DNA of 64,000 nucleotides from NCBI RefSeq assembly GCF_000427665.1, contig NZ_KE386572.1:1095117-1159116 (forward strand), given 5' to 3'. Position numbers and translations under genes: made by a program. This document shows, one piece after another, positions 1 to 24,489 of this stretch (positions are counted from its first letter, which is position 1; each line of letters opens with the position of its first letter). The notes under the pieces are model-generated. The model had not been told where the DNA came from and did no database searches. It was given only the letters and a program-made list of their open reading frames with translations. This DNA is from Geminicoccus roseus DSM 18922 (GTDB lineage: Bacteria > Pseudomonadota > Alphaproteobacteria > Geminicoccales > Geminicoccaceae).

Positions 1-1163
1 GCCTGCATCAGCCGGGCGCGCGTCGCGATCAGCCTCGCCCCGTCCTCCAGGCTCAGCACCCCGGCCAGCACCACCGCCGCATACTCGCCGACGCTGTGGC
101 CGAGGAGAGCGGCAGGCTCGATCCCGTAGGCCTGCAGCTGCCGGCCCAGCCCCACCGCCAGGGCGAACAAGGCCGGCTGGGCGTAGCCGGTCTGCCCAAG
201 GGCCGCGCCGTCGGCGAACAGGTCCTCCAGCCTGCGGTCCAGCCCCATCACCGCATCGCAACGCTCCAGCACCTGGCGCAGCACCGGCGCCCCCGGCAAA
301 AGGCCCAGCGCCATCCCGGCATAGGCGGAACCCTGCCCGGTCACCAGGAAGCCCAGCTTCGGCCGGCCGCTGCTCCTGGTGGGCACCGCCGCCTGCAGGG
401 CCTGAGCCGCGCCTGCGGCATCACTGGCGGTGATGGCCAGCCGCCAGGGCAGCCGGGCCTGGCGCAGCGCGGCGCTGTGCGCCAGGGCCGGCCAGTCGGA
501 TCCCTCCCGCAGCCGCTCGAGATAGCCCTGGCGCAGGGTCTCCAGCTGGCTCTCGCTGCGCGCCGCCAGCGGCAGCACCGCCACCGGCCGGGACGGCGCG
601 GCGGAGGCAACCGCCGGGGCCGGGGCCTTGGTCACCAGCACATGGGCGTTGGTGCCGCTGAAGCCGAAGCTGCTCACCCCCACCGCGTGCAGGTCCTGGC
701 GCTCAAGGCGGGTCGGCACCCGCAGGTCGGCGCCGTCCAGCTCGATGTGCGGGTTCAGCCGGGTGAAGTGCAGCGACGGCGGCACCGCGTCCTGCTCCAC
801 CATCAAGACCGCCTTGATCAGCCCGGCCACCCCGGCCGCCGCCTCGGCATGGCCGATATTGCCCTTGACCGAGCCGACCCAGAGCGGCCGATCCCGCCGG
901 CCGTATACCGACGCCAGCGCCTGCATCTCGATCGGATCGCCCAACGACGTGCCGGTGCCGTGCGCCTCGATCGCGTCGACCTGATCCGCCGACAACCCGG
1001 CATCGGCCAGGGCTGCCCGCAGCACCGCCTCCTGCGCCGGGCCGGACGGCGCGGTCAGCCCGGCCGAGCGGCCGTCCTGGTTCACTGCACTGCCCGCGAT
1101 CAGCGCCCGCGCCCGCACCCCCTCGCCCGCACGACGCAGCACCACCACACCACAGCCCTCGGC
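1..1163. repeat. Copy 2 of the near-identical KS-linker-AT segment (gene H)
   Basis: Partner of 28720-29882. The left end is the window edge, so the true length of the repeat is unknown. Beyond 1163 the KS coding sequence of H departs from that of C. Confidence 0.75.
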
Positions 1164-1971
1164 GCGGACATAGCCGTCGGCGCCGGCCGAGAACGGCTTG
1201 CAGCGGCCATCGGCGGCCAGCATGTGCGCCTTGGAGAAGTTGATGGTGAGTTCCGGGGACAGGGTCAGGTTGACCCCGGCCGCCAGGGCTACCTCGCACT
1301 CGCCGGCGTGCAGGGACTGGATCGCCAGGTGCAAGGCAACCAGCGAGGACGAGCAGGCGGTGTCGACCACCAGGGTCGGGCCGTGGGTGCCCAGGCTGTA
1401 GGCGAGGCGGCCGGCCGCGGCGCTCGGCGCGTTGCCGATGCTGGCATAGGCGTCGATCCACTCGGCCCCCCGGCCCGCCCCCAGGAGGGTGCCGTAGTCG
1501 TTGGTGCTCAGGCCCACGAAGATGCCGACCTTCTGGTCGAACAGGCGGTCCGGGGCGATGCCGGCATCCTCCAGGGCCAGCCAGGCGGTTTCCAGGAGCA
1601 GGCGGTGCTGGGGGTCGAGGGCCTCGGCCTCGCGGCGGGTGATCCCGAAATGGGCGGCGTCGAACCGGTCGGCATCCTTCAGGAAGCCACCCCAGCGTGA
1701 CGACATCTTGCCCGGCCGGTCCGGGTCCGGGTCGTACCAGGCATCGACGTCCCAGCGCTCCGGCGGGACCTCGGTGACGGCGTCCTGGCCCTCGGCGAGC
1801 TGGCGCCAGTAGGCGGCTGGGTCGTCGGCGCCGGGGAAGCGGCAGGCCAGGCCAGCCACCGCGATGGGGGTGCGGGCGCTGCTTTCGGCGGCGACGAGCT
1901 TGGCCTGCAGGTCGCGGATCATCGCCAGCGCCCGGCGCGCCGCCGCCACCCCGGCCGAGTTCAGGTCGCGT

Positions 1972-1985
<14 letters not shown>
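1..1985 (-). CDS. Modular PKS protein H, KS-AT..., 3' part cut by the window edge
   Basis: Last megasynthase gene visible in the operon; about 660 residues are present and it continues past the left edge. An N-terminal docking helix (about 1-40) leads into a KS (about 45-460) with active-site motif TACSSS (Cys near 210) and both catalytic-His regions (EAHGTGT, NIGHAEA). A short linker then leads into an AT with the active-site motif GHSVGEYA (Ser near 630). The substrate-signature motif lies beyond the edge. The start is uncertain: GTG at 1985 overlaps gene G by 14 bases, and GTG at 1949 is the alternative. The 3' part of the KS plus the AT is nearly identical in DNA to the matching part of gene C, so a malonyl-type AT is likely. 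Further domains and any terminal thioesterase lie outside the window. Confidence 0.9.
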
Positions 1986-11234
<9,249 letters not shown>

Positions 11235-11238
<4 letters not shown>

Positions 11239-14200
11239 GCGTCGTCCTCGGCCAGCATGCGCTCGAAGCGGGCGAGTTCCGCATCGAGGTCGCCCTCGTC
11301 CATGTCCCCGGGATCCTGGCCGGCGACGGAAACCTCAGGGGGCGCCGCCGCCTGGTCCTGGACGGCCAGGCCCAGATGGCCAGCCAGATGGGCGACCAGG
11401 GCCTCCACGCTGGGAAAGTCGAACAGCACGGTCGCGGACAGGCGGGCGCCGGCGAGCTGGCTCAGGCGATTGCGCAGCTCCAGGGCGCCCAGGCTGTCCA
11501 GCCCCTGATCGCTCAGCGCCCGGCGCAGGTCGACCGGCTGGCCGGGCGGCAGCAGCCGGGCGCAGGTCTCCGCCACCTGGCGGCGCAGGCTGTCCAGGTC
11601 CGTGATGTCCGGCCGGGGTGGTGTTGCGGCTGGTGTGGCGGGTTCGGCCGGCCCGGCGGATGGCGGGAGGACCAGCTCGGCCAGGACGGGCGGAGCGGAC
11701 GCCGCCTGGAAGGCGGACCAGTCGATCGGCAGCACGACCAGGCGGTCCATGCCCGGCTGCAGGGAACGGTCGAGCGCCCTGAACGCGGTGGCCTGGTCGA
11801 TGCTGCCGACGCCGATCGCGGCCAGGCGCTCGTCGGCGCCGCTTGCCACGGCAGCACCCTTGCCGGCCCAGGCGGCCCAGTCGATCGTTCGGCCACGGCT
11901 GGCCATGAAGGCGTCGAGCGCGGCGGCGGCGGCGGTATGGCTGGCCTGGCCCGGCGAGCCCAGCACGCCGCCCGCCGAGGAAAAGGCCAGGAACAGGTCG
12001 AGGTCCGGCCAGTGCGCGGCGATGGCGCGCGCCCCGGCGAGCTTGGCGGCCAGCGGGGCCTCGATGTCGGCGCTCGTCAGGCCGGCGATGGCGCGGTCGG
12101 CCAGGACGCCGGCGGCATGGATCACGCCTTGGAGCGGCGGCAGGCCATGCGCGGCGATGTACCGGTCGACGCCTGCCAGGCTGGCCGGGTCGGCGACGTC
12201 GCCGACCAGGGCGTGCGGATCGCTGGCCGGGGTGCGGCCGAGGGTGAGGACGGCGCCGGCCCCTTGCCTGCGCAGCCATGCCGCCACGTCCGGGCCGATG
12301 CCGCCACGGCCGCCGGTGACGAGGTAGCTGGCGTCCGCGCGGATCGCGGCCGGCCAGTCGGGGAGTAGGACCAGCTTGCCCAGGTGCTCGGCGCGCCGAA
12401 GGGTCGCCAGGGCCGCTTCCGCATCGGCAAGCGCCATGGTGGTGACGGTCGGCAGGAGGGACGGGTCGGCGGCGACGGCGGCCACCAGTTCGCGCAGGAG
12501 GCGGCCGAAGGTTCGGGCGTCCACCCGGTCCAGCTCGACCAGGTCGTAGACGATGTCCGGGCGGATCGCGCCCGGGTCCAGCAGGTCAACGCGGCCGAGC
12601 TCGACAAAGCGTCCGCCCGGGCGGAGCAGGTCGAGGCTGGCCTGGCGCTGCTCGCCGGTGACGGCACCAATCACGAGGTCCACGGGTGCGGCGGCGGCAA
12701 AGGCGGTGTCGCGGGAGGAATAGACCTCCTGGATGCCCTGGGCATGCAGCCAGGCGCGGCGCTCCTCGCTGCCGGCGGTGGCGATGACCGTGGCGCCGGC
12801 AGCGAGCGCCAGACGCAGGGCGACCTGGCCGACGCCGCCGGTGGCGCTGTGGACCAGCACGCGCTGGCCGGGGCGAAGACCGCGGGTGGCGTGCCAGGCG
12901 GTGACGCCGGCAACCGGCAGGGCCGCGGCGGCGGAAAGCGGCAGGCCCGGCGGCAGCGGCACCACCAGGTCCGGGTTGGTCACCAGATAATGGGCGAAGG
13001 CCCCGCCGCCGACCGCGATCACCTTCTGGCCAGGCTCCAGCCCGGTCACTTCGGTACCGACCGCGGCGACCTCGCCGGCGCACTCGCCGCCCAGCTGGGC
13101 GGCCGGGACCAGGCCGCCCGCGATCAGGACGTCCTTGAAGTTCACCCCGGCGGCCAGGACCCGCACCACCACCTCGTTTGGGCCCGGGACCGGCTCGGGC
13201 AGCGGCTCGCGGGTCAGGTCCTGGCGCAGGCGCCAGGTGGCGGGGCCGGGCGGGGGCAGGCGCTCCAGCCGGGCGAAAGAGCGCTGGCCGGCGCGCCAGG
13301 CGGTGTGGTCCTCCGGCTCGGCCAGGGCGATCTCGGCGGCCAGGGCGGCGGGATCGAGCTCCGCCAGGTCCACCGAGCGGGGCCGCAGCTCCGGATGCTC
13401 CAGGGCCAGGGTGCGGACGAACCCGTTCAGGGCCGCGGCATCGGCGCTGCAGCGATCATCGGGCCGGACCCGGGCGGCCGAGCGGGTGGCAACCAGCAGG
13501 CGGGGCGGATCGGCACGCTCGGCCAGGCGGCGGGCGAGGCCGGCCAGCTCGACGAGCGCCGTGGCGGCCGGCGTCGCCGCCAGGCCAGCCAGGAAGACCA
13601 CGCCGGCCACCGGACCCTCGGGCAGGACGGGCGCCCATTCCAGGCCGAGCGTCCGGGCGATCGCCGCATCCCCGCCGGTGGCGAGCCAGCGTGCGGCGGG
13701 CGGGCGGGTCGCGACCAGGACCGCCTGGGTTCCGGCATGGAAGGCGGTGGTCGGCGCTGCCAGCCCGGCTTCGCGGAACAGGTCGTGCCAGCGCTCGGCC
13801 GGCAGGAGCGGGTGGTCCTGGCGAAGGTCGTCGGCGAATGCCCACCAGCCTTCAGTCGCGCCGAACACGAGGTCCAGCCGGGCCAGGGCCGCGGTGCCCT
13901 CGACCAGGAGGAGCCGGCCGCCCGGAGCCAGCAGGCTGGCGGCATGGGCGACCGCCCGGCGCAGGTCCGGAACGACGTGCAGGACGTTGGCGGCGACCAC
14001 CAAATCGAAGCTGCGGGGCGCCAGCCCCTGTTCCGCAGGATCCCGGCCGATGTCGAGCAGGCCGGTGCGAAAGCCCGGATGGTCGCCGAAGCGGGCCTGG
14101 GCGGCGTGGAGGAACGGGCTGCCCACGTCGGTGAACAGGTATGCCACGTCGGACTGAAGGGCCGGCAGCAGAACCGCGGTGGTGGCGCCGGTGCCGGCGC

Positions 14201-16733
14201 CGATCTCCAGGACCCGGCGGGGGGCAGCAGCCCTGGCGACGGCGGCGACCTTGGCGTTGACCGTCTGCGCCAGCACCGAGCCGGCATAGGAGCCGACCGG
14301 CCCAGCCTCGCCGAACAGCACGTCCAGCATGTCGCGGCGCCCGGCCAGGATCTCAGGGAGGGCCTGGCCGGCGCGGGCGACCAGGTCGATCTCGGCGGCG
14401 TGCCGGGGGTGGCGGGCGGCCAGGTCGCGGGCGGCATCGGCAGGCGCGGTCGCCCGGTCGGGGTGGCCGGCATGGCGAGCCAGCAGGGCGGCATAGCGGT
14501 GGTGGCGGGGGGCGACCTCGGCCGCGTGGTGCACCTGGTCCGCGAAGCCGGCGGCGATCCGCTCCAGCGCCGCATGGACCGGCGCCACCTCGTCCGGCAA
14601 CTCGGGGCGCCAGGCCAGGCGGTAGAACGGGTCCACCGGGGCGGCGGTCCTGCGGCAGACCACGTTGCGGGCGTGGCCGACCGTTTGGCCATCCCGGTCG
14701 GTCCACCAGATCGAGGCGGAGACGCTGTCCTCGCCGGGCGGGTCCAGCTGGGCGGTCACGGCGGTGGCGGTGCGGATCGCTGCAGTGAGATCCAGGCGGC
14801 CGAACGCGCTGGGCAGCCAGTCGCCCTCGCCGGCAAACGCGGCGCCGATCGCCTGCAGCCCGGCATCGACGATGGCGACCAGGCTGCAGCCCGGGCGGAG
14901 GCGGGCATGGGCGGCGCGCTGGCCGATCCGGACCTCCGCCAGGCTCTGGAAGGCCTGGCCGAAGCGCAGCCCGCCGGCGGCCAGCCGCTCCATCCAGGCT
15001 GTGGCATCCAGCTGCTCGGTGGCGGCCACGACCGGCGGGAGCGGCAGGTCTCCGGCGGCCGGCGGCAAAGCCGCCTCGGCGACCGGCTGCCAGCGGTCAC
15101 CGGCCTGGACGAACCAGCGGGCGCGGCGCTCCGGCTCCAGCACCAGGCGGAACGGGACCACGCCCTCGCGCGGGATCTCGACCGGGGCGGCGATGGCCAG
15201 GCCCTCGGCGGCGGTGATGCCCTGCTCGGCCAGGGTCGCGGCATAGGCGGCGCCCGGCAGGAGGATGCGGCCCTGGACCTGGTGGTCGGCCAGCCAGGGA
15301 CAGGCTGCCAGGGACAGGTCGGCGTCGTGCAGGCTGGCGCCGAAGCCACTGGCGAGCGGGTCGGCCAGGAGGCGGTCCGGGCGCCTGGGCGGCAGGTACC
15401 AGTAGCGCGAGCCATGCCGCGGCGCTGGCCGGGGGCGCGGGCCGGCCGGCGCCGGCGCCGCCTCCAGGACGACATGGGCGTTGCTGCCGCCGATCCCGAA
15501 CGAGCTCACCCCGGCGCGGCGCGGGCCCTGCCAGGGCTCGGCGGCCTGGATCAGGCGGAAGGGCGTGCGCTCGATGCCCAGGCGCGGGTTCGGCCGGGCG
15601 GCATGGAGGGTCGGGGCCAGGCGGCCCTCCTCCAGCATCAGCACGGCCTTGATCAGGCCGGCGATGCCGGCGGCGGTCTCGGTATGGCCGATGTTGGACT
15701 TGACCGTGCCCAGCGCCACCGAGCCGGCCGGGCGCCCGGCGAAGATGGCGGCCAGGGCCGCGACCTCGATCGGGTCGCCGAGCGGCGTGCCGGTGCCGTG
15801 GCCCTCGATGCAGCCGACCTGGTCGGGGGTGACGCCGGCCACCGCCATCGCCTCGGCGATCACCGCAGCCTGGCGCTCCTGGCTGGGGGCGGAGAAGCCG
15901 ATCTTGCGGGCGCCGTCATTGTTGATGGCGCTGCCCAGGATCACCGCGCGGATCCGGTCGCCCTCGGCCAGGGCGTCGTCCAGGCGCTTGAGCACCGCCA
16001 CGCCGCAACCGCTGCCGAACAGGGTGCCGTCGGCCTCGGCGCCATAGGAGCGGCAGCGGCCGGTGGGCGACAGCATGCCCTCGGACTGGTGCAGGTAGCC
16101 GATCCGGTGCGGCACGCGCACGCTGACCCCGCCGGCCAGCGCCGCATCGCACTCGCCCGACAAAAGGCTCTGGCAGGCCAGATGGACGGCCACCAGCGAG
16201 GTCGAGCAGGCGGTCTGCACGCTGAGCGTCGGGCCGCGCAGGTCCAGGCGGTAGGCCAGCTGGGCCGCCGCATAGTCCTTGTCGTTGCCGGTGATCGCCA
16301 GGAGCTGGGCGGCGGAGCTGGGGCCGGAGAGAACGTGCGGCGCCAGGCGGGTCAGCAGATAGGTGCTGATGGCGGCCCCGGCGAAGGCGCCGATGGTGAG
16401 GTCGCTGTGCCGCGGATCGATCCCGGCATCGTCCAGCGCGTCGGCGGCCGCCTGCAGGAGGACGCGCTGCTGGGGGTCCATCAGCACCGCCTCGTGCGGC
16501 GGGATCGCGAAGCGGGCGGCGTCGAACCGGTCGATCCCCGCCAGCACCGAGGCCGCCGGGACGTAGCCCGGGTCGCGCAGCAGGTCGTCGGGCACACCCT
16601 CGGCGGCCAGCTCGTCGGGGTGCAGGGTGGAAACGGCATCGCGGCCGGCGAACAGGAGGTCGCGGAAGGCTTCCAGGTCGGGGGCGCCCGGATAGCGGGC
16701 GGCCAGGCCGACGATGGCGATCGAGCCGCTCAT
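11235..16733 (-). CDS. Modular PKS protein F, KS-DH-cMT-ER-KR-ACP, no AT
   Basis: 1832 residues. The KS begins at residue 4 with no coiled-coil docking helix, as expected for a protein that follows an NRPS. KS motif TACSTS (Cys near 175), DH with HQVQG (near 484) and DAGLQ (near 624), C-methyltransferase (LEIGAGTG near 844), ER (VHSATGGVG near 1301), KR (GGRGGIG near 1476), ACP (GLDSLG near 1744). The KR catalytic region reads ASHTAAAAA: the Tyr position is His and the Asn position is Ala. DH and ER downstream in the reductive sequence would have no substrate if this KR were dead. No AT is present between KS and DH. Its KS should accept the thiazole-bearing intermediate from E. ATGA overlap with E at the start; acidic C-terminal tail suited to docking with the coiled coil of G. 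Confidence 0.95.
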
Positions 16734-19700
16734 CGCTGGCGCCGGTCGGCGAGCTGGCGGCGCGCCTCCAGGCGGCGCTGGGCGCGCGCGGTGCCGCTGT
16801 CGGCAGCGGTGCTGGCCGGAGCCTCGGCCAGATGGCGGGCGATGTCGGCCACGGTCGGCAGGCGGAACAGGTCGACCACGGCCGGGGCCCGCTCGCCGTG
16901 CTGCTCGGCGAGGCGGCGCTGCAGGCGGACCAGGTGCAGGGAGGTGGCGCCCAGGTCGAACAGGTTGGCGTGGTCGCCCACCGCCTCCGTGCCCAGGATC
17001 TCCGCGACCAGGGTGCGGATCGCGGCGGTCTCGGCGGCGCTGCCGGAAGGCGCCTGCTCGGCCGGAGGCTGCAGCGCCTGGCGGTCGACCTTGCCGTTGG
17101 CGGTGAGCGGCAGGCGCTCGACCAGGGTGATCCGGCGCGGGACCATGTAGTCGGGCAGGCGCTCGGCCAGGTGGCGGTGCAGGCGCTGGGCCAGGCTTTC
17201 GGGGCGGGCAGCGGCGCCGGGGACGCCGCCCGCCAGCGCGTGGACCAGGGCATGGTCGTCGGTCAGCGCCAGCGCGTCGCGGAACCCATCGACCTCCAGG
17301 CCGCCCACCGGGAGAAGGCCCAGGGCCGTTTCGTCCAGGTCGGTCATCAGGAGCTGGCCCTGGTAGCCGGCTTCCAGCAGGCAGAAGTCGCGGGCAGCCC
17401 CGCCATAGGTCGGGCGCAGCACGGCCAGGTCGGCCACCAGGAGCAGCACGAACGCGGCCTGCTCCACCGCCTTCGCGGTGGGCGGATGGGCCACGGCGAC
17501 CGGCGGGAGATGGGAGCCAAGGCGCACCAGCGCGTGCTCGACCGGGTCGTGGTAGTAGACGCCGCCTTCCACGCCCTCGACCCTGCCGGGCCGCACCAGG
17601 AGATGGGCCTGGACGGCGTAGAGCGAGCCGGCGGACGGGTAGCGGTGGCGGACCAGGCCGCCCTCCTCGCCGGCCAGGCGGCCCAGCATCTCGTCGAAGG
17701 CGGTCCGGGCGACCGCGGTCTCGGCGAAGTCGCGGACCGAGCGGCGGCGGGCGAAGTCGGACGCGGCGCTGCGCTGGCCGAGCGGCAGGCGCTCCTGGCT
17801 GTCCAGGCGGCGGCGGCCGGGGCGCTCCAGGACCTGGATGGCCTTGTCCTGGCCACCGGGCTCCTCCGCCGCCACCACGAAGGCATGCAGGGTCTTCTGG
17901 CGGGGCTGGCCGGGGACGGGCAAGGCGGCGGCGACCGCCTGGCGCACCGCCGGGTGCTGCACCAGGTGCGCCTCGATCTCGCCAAGCTCGATCCGGTGGC
18001 CGCCCACCTTCACCTGGAAGTCCTCGCGGCCCAAAAACTCGATCAGGTTGTTTGGCCGGAACCGGCCGAGGTCGCCGGTGCGGTAGCGGCGCTCGCCGGT
18101 GAGGGGGTCAGTGCGGAAGCGCTCTTCGCTGCGCGCCGGGTCGCCCCAGTAGCCGCGCGCCAGCCCGATCCCGCCGATCTCGATCTCGCCCACCACCCAG
18201 TCCGGGCACGGCCGGCCATGGGCATCCACCACGTGCATGGTCTGGTTGGACAAGGGCTGGCCGTAGGGCACCGAGGCCCAGGCGGGGTCCGGCGCGCCGA
18301 TGGGGTGGAAGATCGACCAGATCGCCGCCTCGGTAGCACCCCCCAGCGACACCAGCTCGGCGTCCGGCGCCAGGGCGCGCAGCTTCGGCACCAGCTCCAG
18401 CGGGATCCAGTCGCCGGAGAGCAGGAACAGGCGCAGGGGGTGGTCGGGATCCAGGCCGTGCTCGGCCAGCATCGCCGCCAAAGCCGGCACGGTGTTCCAG
18501 ATGGTCACGCGGTGGCGGCGGACCAGCTCCGCCCAGGCGGCCGGATCGCGGCGCTGCTCCTCGCCCGGCAGCACCAGCGCACCGCCGGCCGCGGGCACGC
18601 CGAACAGGTCGTAGACCGACAGGTCGAAGTTCAGCGCCGAGAGGCCCAGCACCCGGTCGGCGGGACCCACCCGCCAGCGCCGGTTCAGGTCCAGCACCGT
18701 GTTCAGCGCCGCGCCATGCTCGACCATCACGCCCTTGGGCTTGCCGGTGGAGCCCGAGGTGAAGATCACGTAGGCGAGGCTGGCGGGATCCACCGCCGGC
18801 AGGGCGGCAGGCTCGCCCTGCCCGTCCAGCAGGGCCGGCCAGTCCGGCACGATCGCGGAGGTATCGGCGATCAGCTCGGCGCGGCGGGCCGGCGGCAGCG
18901 CCGGGTCTAGCGGCAGGTAGGCGGCCCCGGCGCGCAGCACCGCCAGCGCGGCCAGGGCCTGCTGGCGGGACTTCGGCAGGTCGACCGCCACCACCTTCTC
19001 CGGCCCGGCGCCCAGGGCCAGCAGCCGGCCGGCGGCCAGGGCGGACAGCCGCACCAGCTCGGCAAAGCTGGTCTGGCCGCTCGCGTCGATCAGCGCCGGG
19101 CGGTCGGGCATCTGCTCGGCCTGGCGCAGCAGGCCGGCGAACAGGGGCTCGGGGGTGAACGCGACCTGCGGCGCCGGACGCGGCGGGAGATCCACCGAGG
19201 CGCCTACCGCGCCCGACCAGCCATCGCCGGAAGCCAGGCTGTCCAGCAGGCGGCGGTAGGCGGCGAACATCAAGTCCACCACGCCCGGCGGAAACAGGTC
19301 CTCCACCACGTCCCAGGAGGCGACGAGGTCGCCCTGTTCCTCCAGGACGTGATGGTCGATGGCAACCTGCGGGGTCTGGGTGATGGCGTGGACGGTGCGG
19401 CCGAGCCAGGCGAGCGGCGGCTCGCCGGCCAGGACGTCGTGGCCGAGCGTGCTGGTGAACACCGCCGTGGCGGGCAGCACGTCCGGGCGGTGGCGGCGCA
19501 GCTCGCGCATCACCCGCACACCGCTCATCCCGGCATGGTCCAGGTCCTGGGCCAGCCGCTTCTGCAGGGCGGTGGCGCGCCCGGCGAAGGTCGCCGGCGT
19601 GGCGTCGGATTCCAGAAGGATGGTGGAGGTGAAGTCGCCGACCACCCCGGCCATGGCGGGCGGGGCGGCGAAGGTGGTGAGCACCACCAGGAAGCGGGGC

Positions 19701-20634
19701 GTGCGGCTCCAGGCGGCCAGGATGTCGGCATAGGCCGTGGCCAGCAGGGCTGAGGGCGTCAGGCCGCGCGCGCGGGCGGCTTCCTTCAAGCCGGACCAGG
19801 CCGGGGCCGCCAGGCGATGGCTGTGCCGGGTGAAGCGCGGCGGGGCGGCGAGCGGCTGGCGCGGCAGGTCCGGGCCACCCGGCAGGTCCGTAAGGCGCGC
19901 GTTCCAATAGGCTTCAGCGGCCGAGGGGGTGCTGCGGGCCAGGGCCCGGCAGTGCTGGGCGAAGCTGGCGGAAGGGGCCGGCAGCACGGCGCCGGGATCG
20001 CGGCAGAGCAGGCCCCATTCGCGGAACAGCTGCACCATGCTGACCGCATCGGCGACCAGCAGGTCCAGGCCGACATGCAGGCGGACGCGATCATCCAGGA
20101 GGGTCGCGCGGATGTCGAACAAGGGCCAGGCGGCCGGATCGAACACATGGTGGGAGCGCTCGGCGCGCAGGGCGGCCAGGCGCGCCTCGGCATCCGGGTC
20201 GCCGCGCAGGTCCAGGGTGGCGATCCGGTAGGGCGGGACCTCGGGCAGGACCTGCTGCAGGTCGCCCCGCACCACCGCGCGCAGCATCGGATGGCGCCGG
20301 ACCAGCCGGTTCCAGGCGTCCTCCAGGCGCTCCAGGTCGTAGGAGGGCGCCTCGAATTCGCGATAGGCGTGGCAGCCGACCCGGCCCAGCTCCATCTCGG
20401 CGGCCCGGCCGACCAGGTAGGCCTGCTGGATGTCGGTGAGCGGGAACGGTGCGCCAGGCTCGGCTTCGGCATCGTCGCCCTTCAGCCAGGCCAGGATCTC
20501 GTGCTTGCGGGCGCGCAGCGCGTCGCGGTCCCGGTCGGCCAGCACGCCCTTGGGGGCTCGCATGGTGAGCGCGTCGCCGTCGACCGCCAGGTGCACGCCG
20601 CGGCGTTCCAGGTCGCGGACCAGATCGGCGACGC

Positions 20635-20638
<4 letters not shown>
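16730..20638 (-). CDS. NRPS protein E, Cy-A(Cys)-Ox-PCP, thiazole-forming module
   Basis: 1302 residues. TubC-type docking domain (1-53), then a heterocyclization domain (from about 66) with its diagnostic DxxxxDxxS (DLLVADAVS near 193) and the late QTPQV / WDVVEDLFP region. The adenylation domain (TSGSTGKPKG near 630) gives binding-pocket residues D-L-Y-N-L-S-L-I-W-K as I read them, the known cysteine code. A McbC/nitroreductase-like FMN oxidase (about 940-1150) is inserted between the A-domain core and its last motif LTANGKVDR (near 1181), as in EpoB of epothilone synthesis. A PCP with LGATSL (near 1232) ends the module. Predicted reaction: load Cys, condense, cyclodehydrate to thiazoline, oxidise to thiazole. 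Short basic C-terminus; ATGA overlaps with D and F. Confidence 0.95.
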
Positions 20639-24485
<3,847 letters not shown>

Positions 24486-24489
<4 letters not shown>

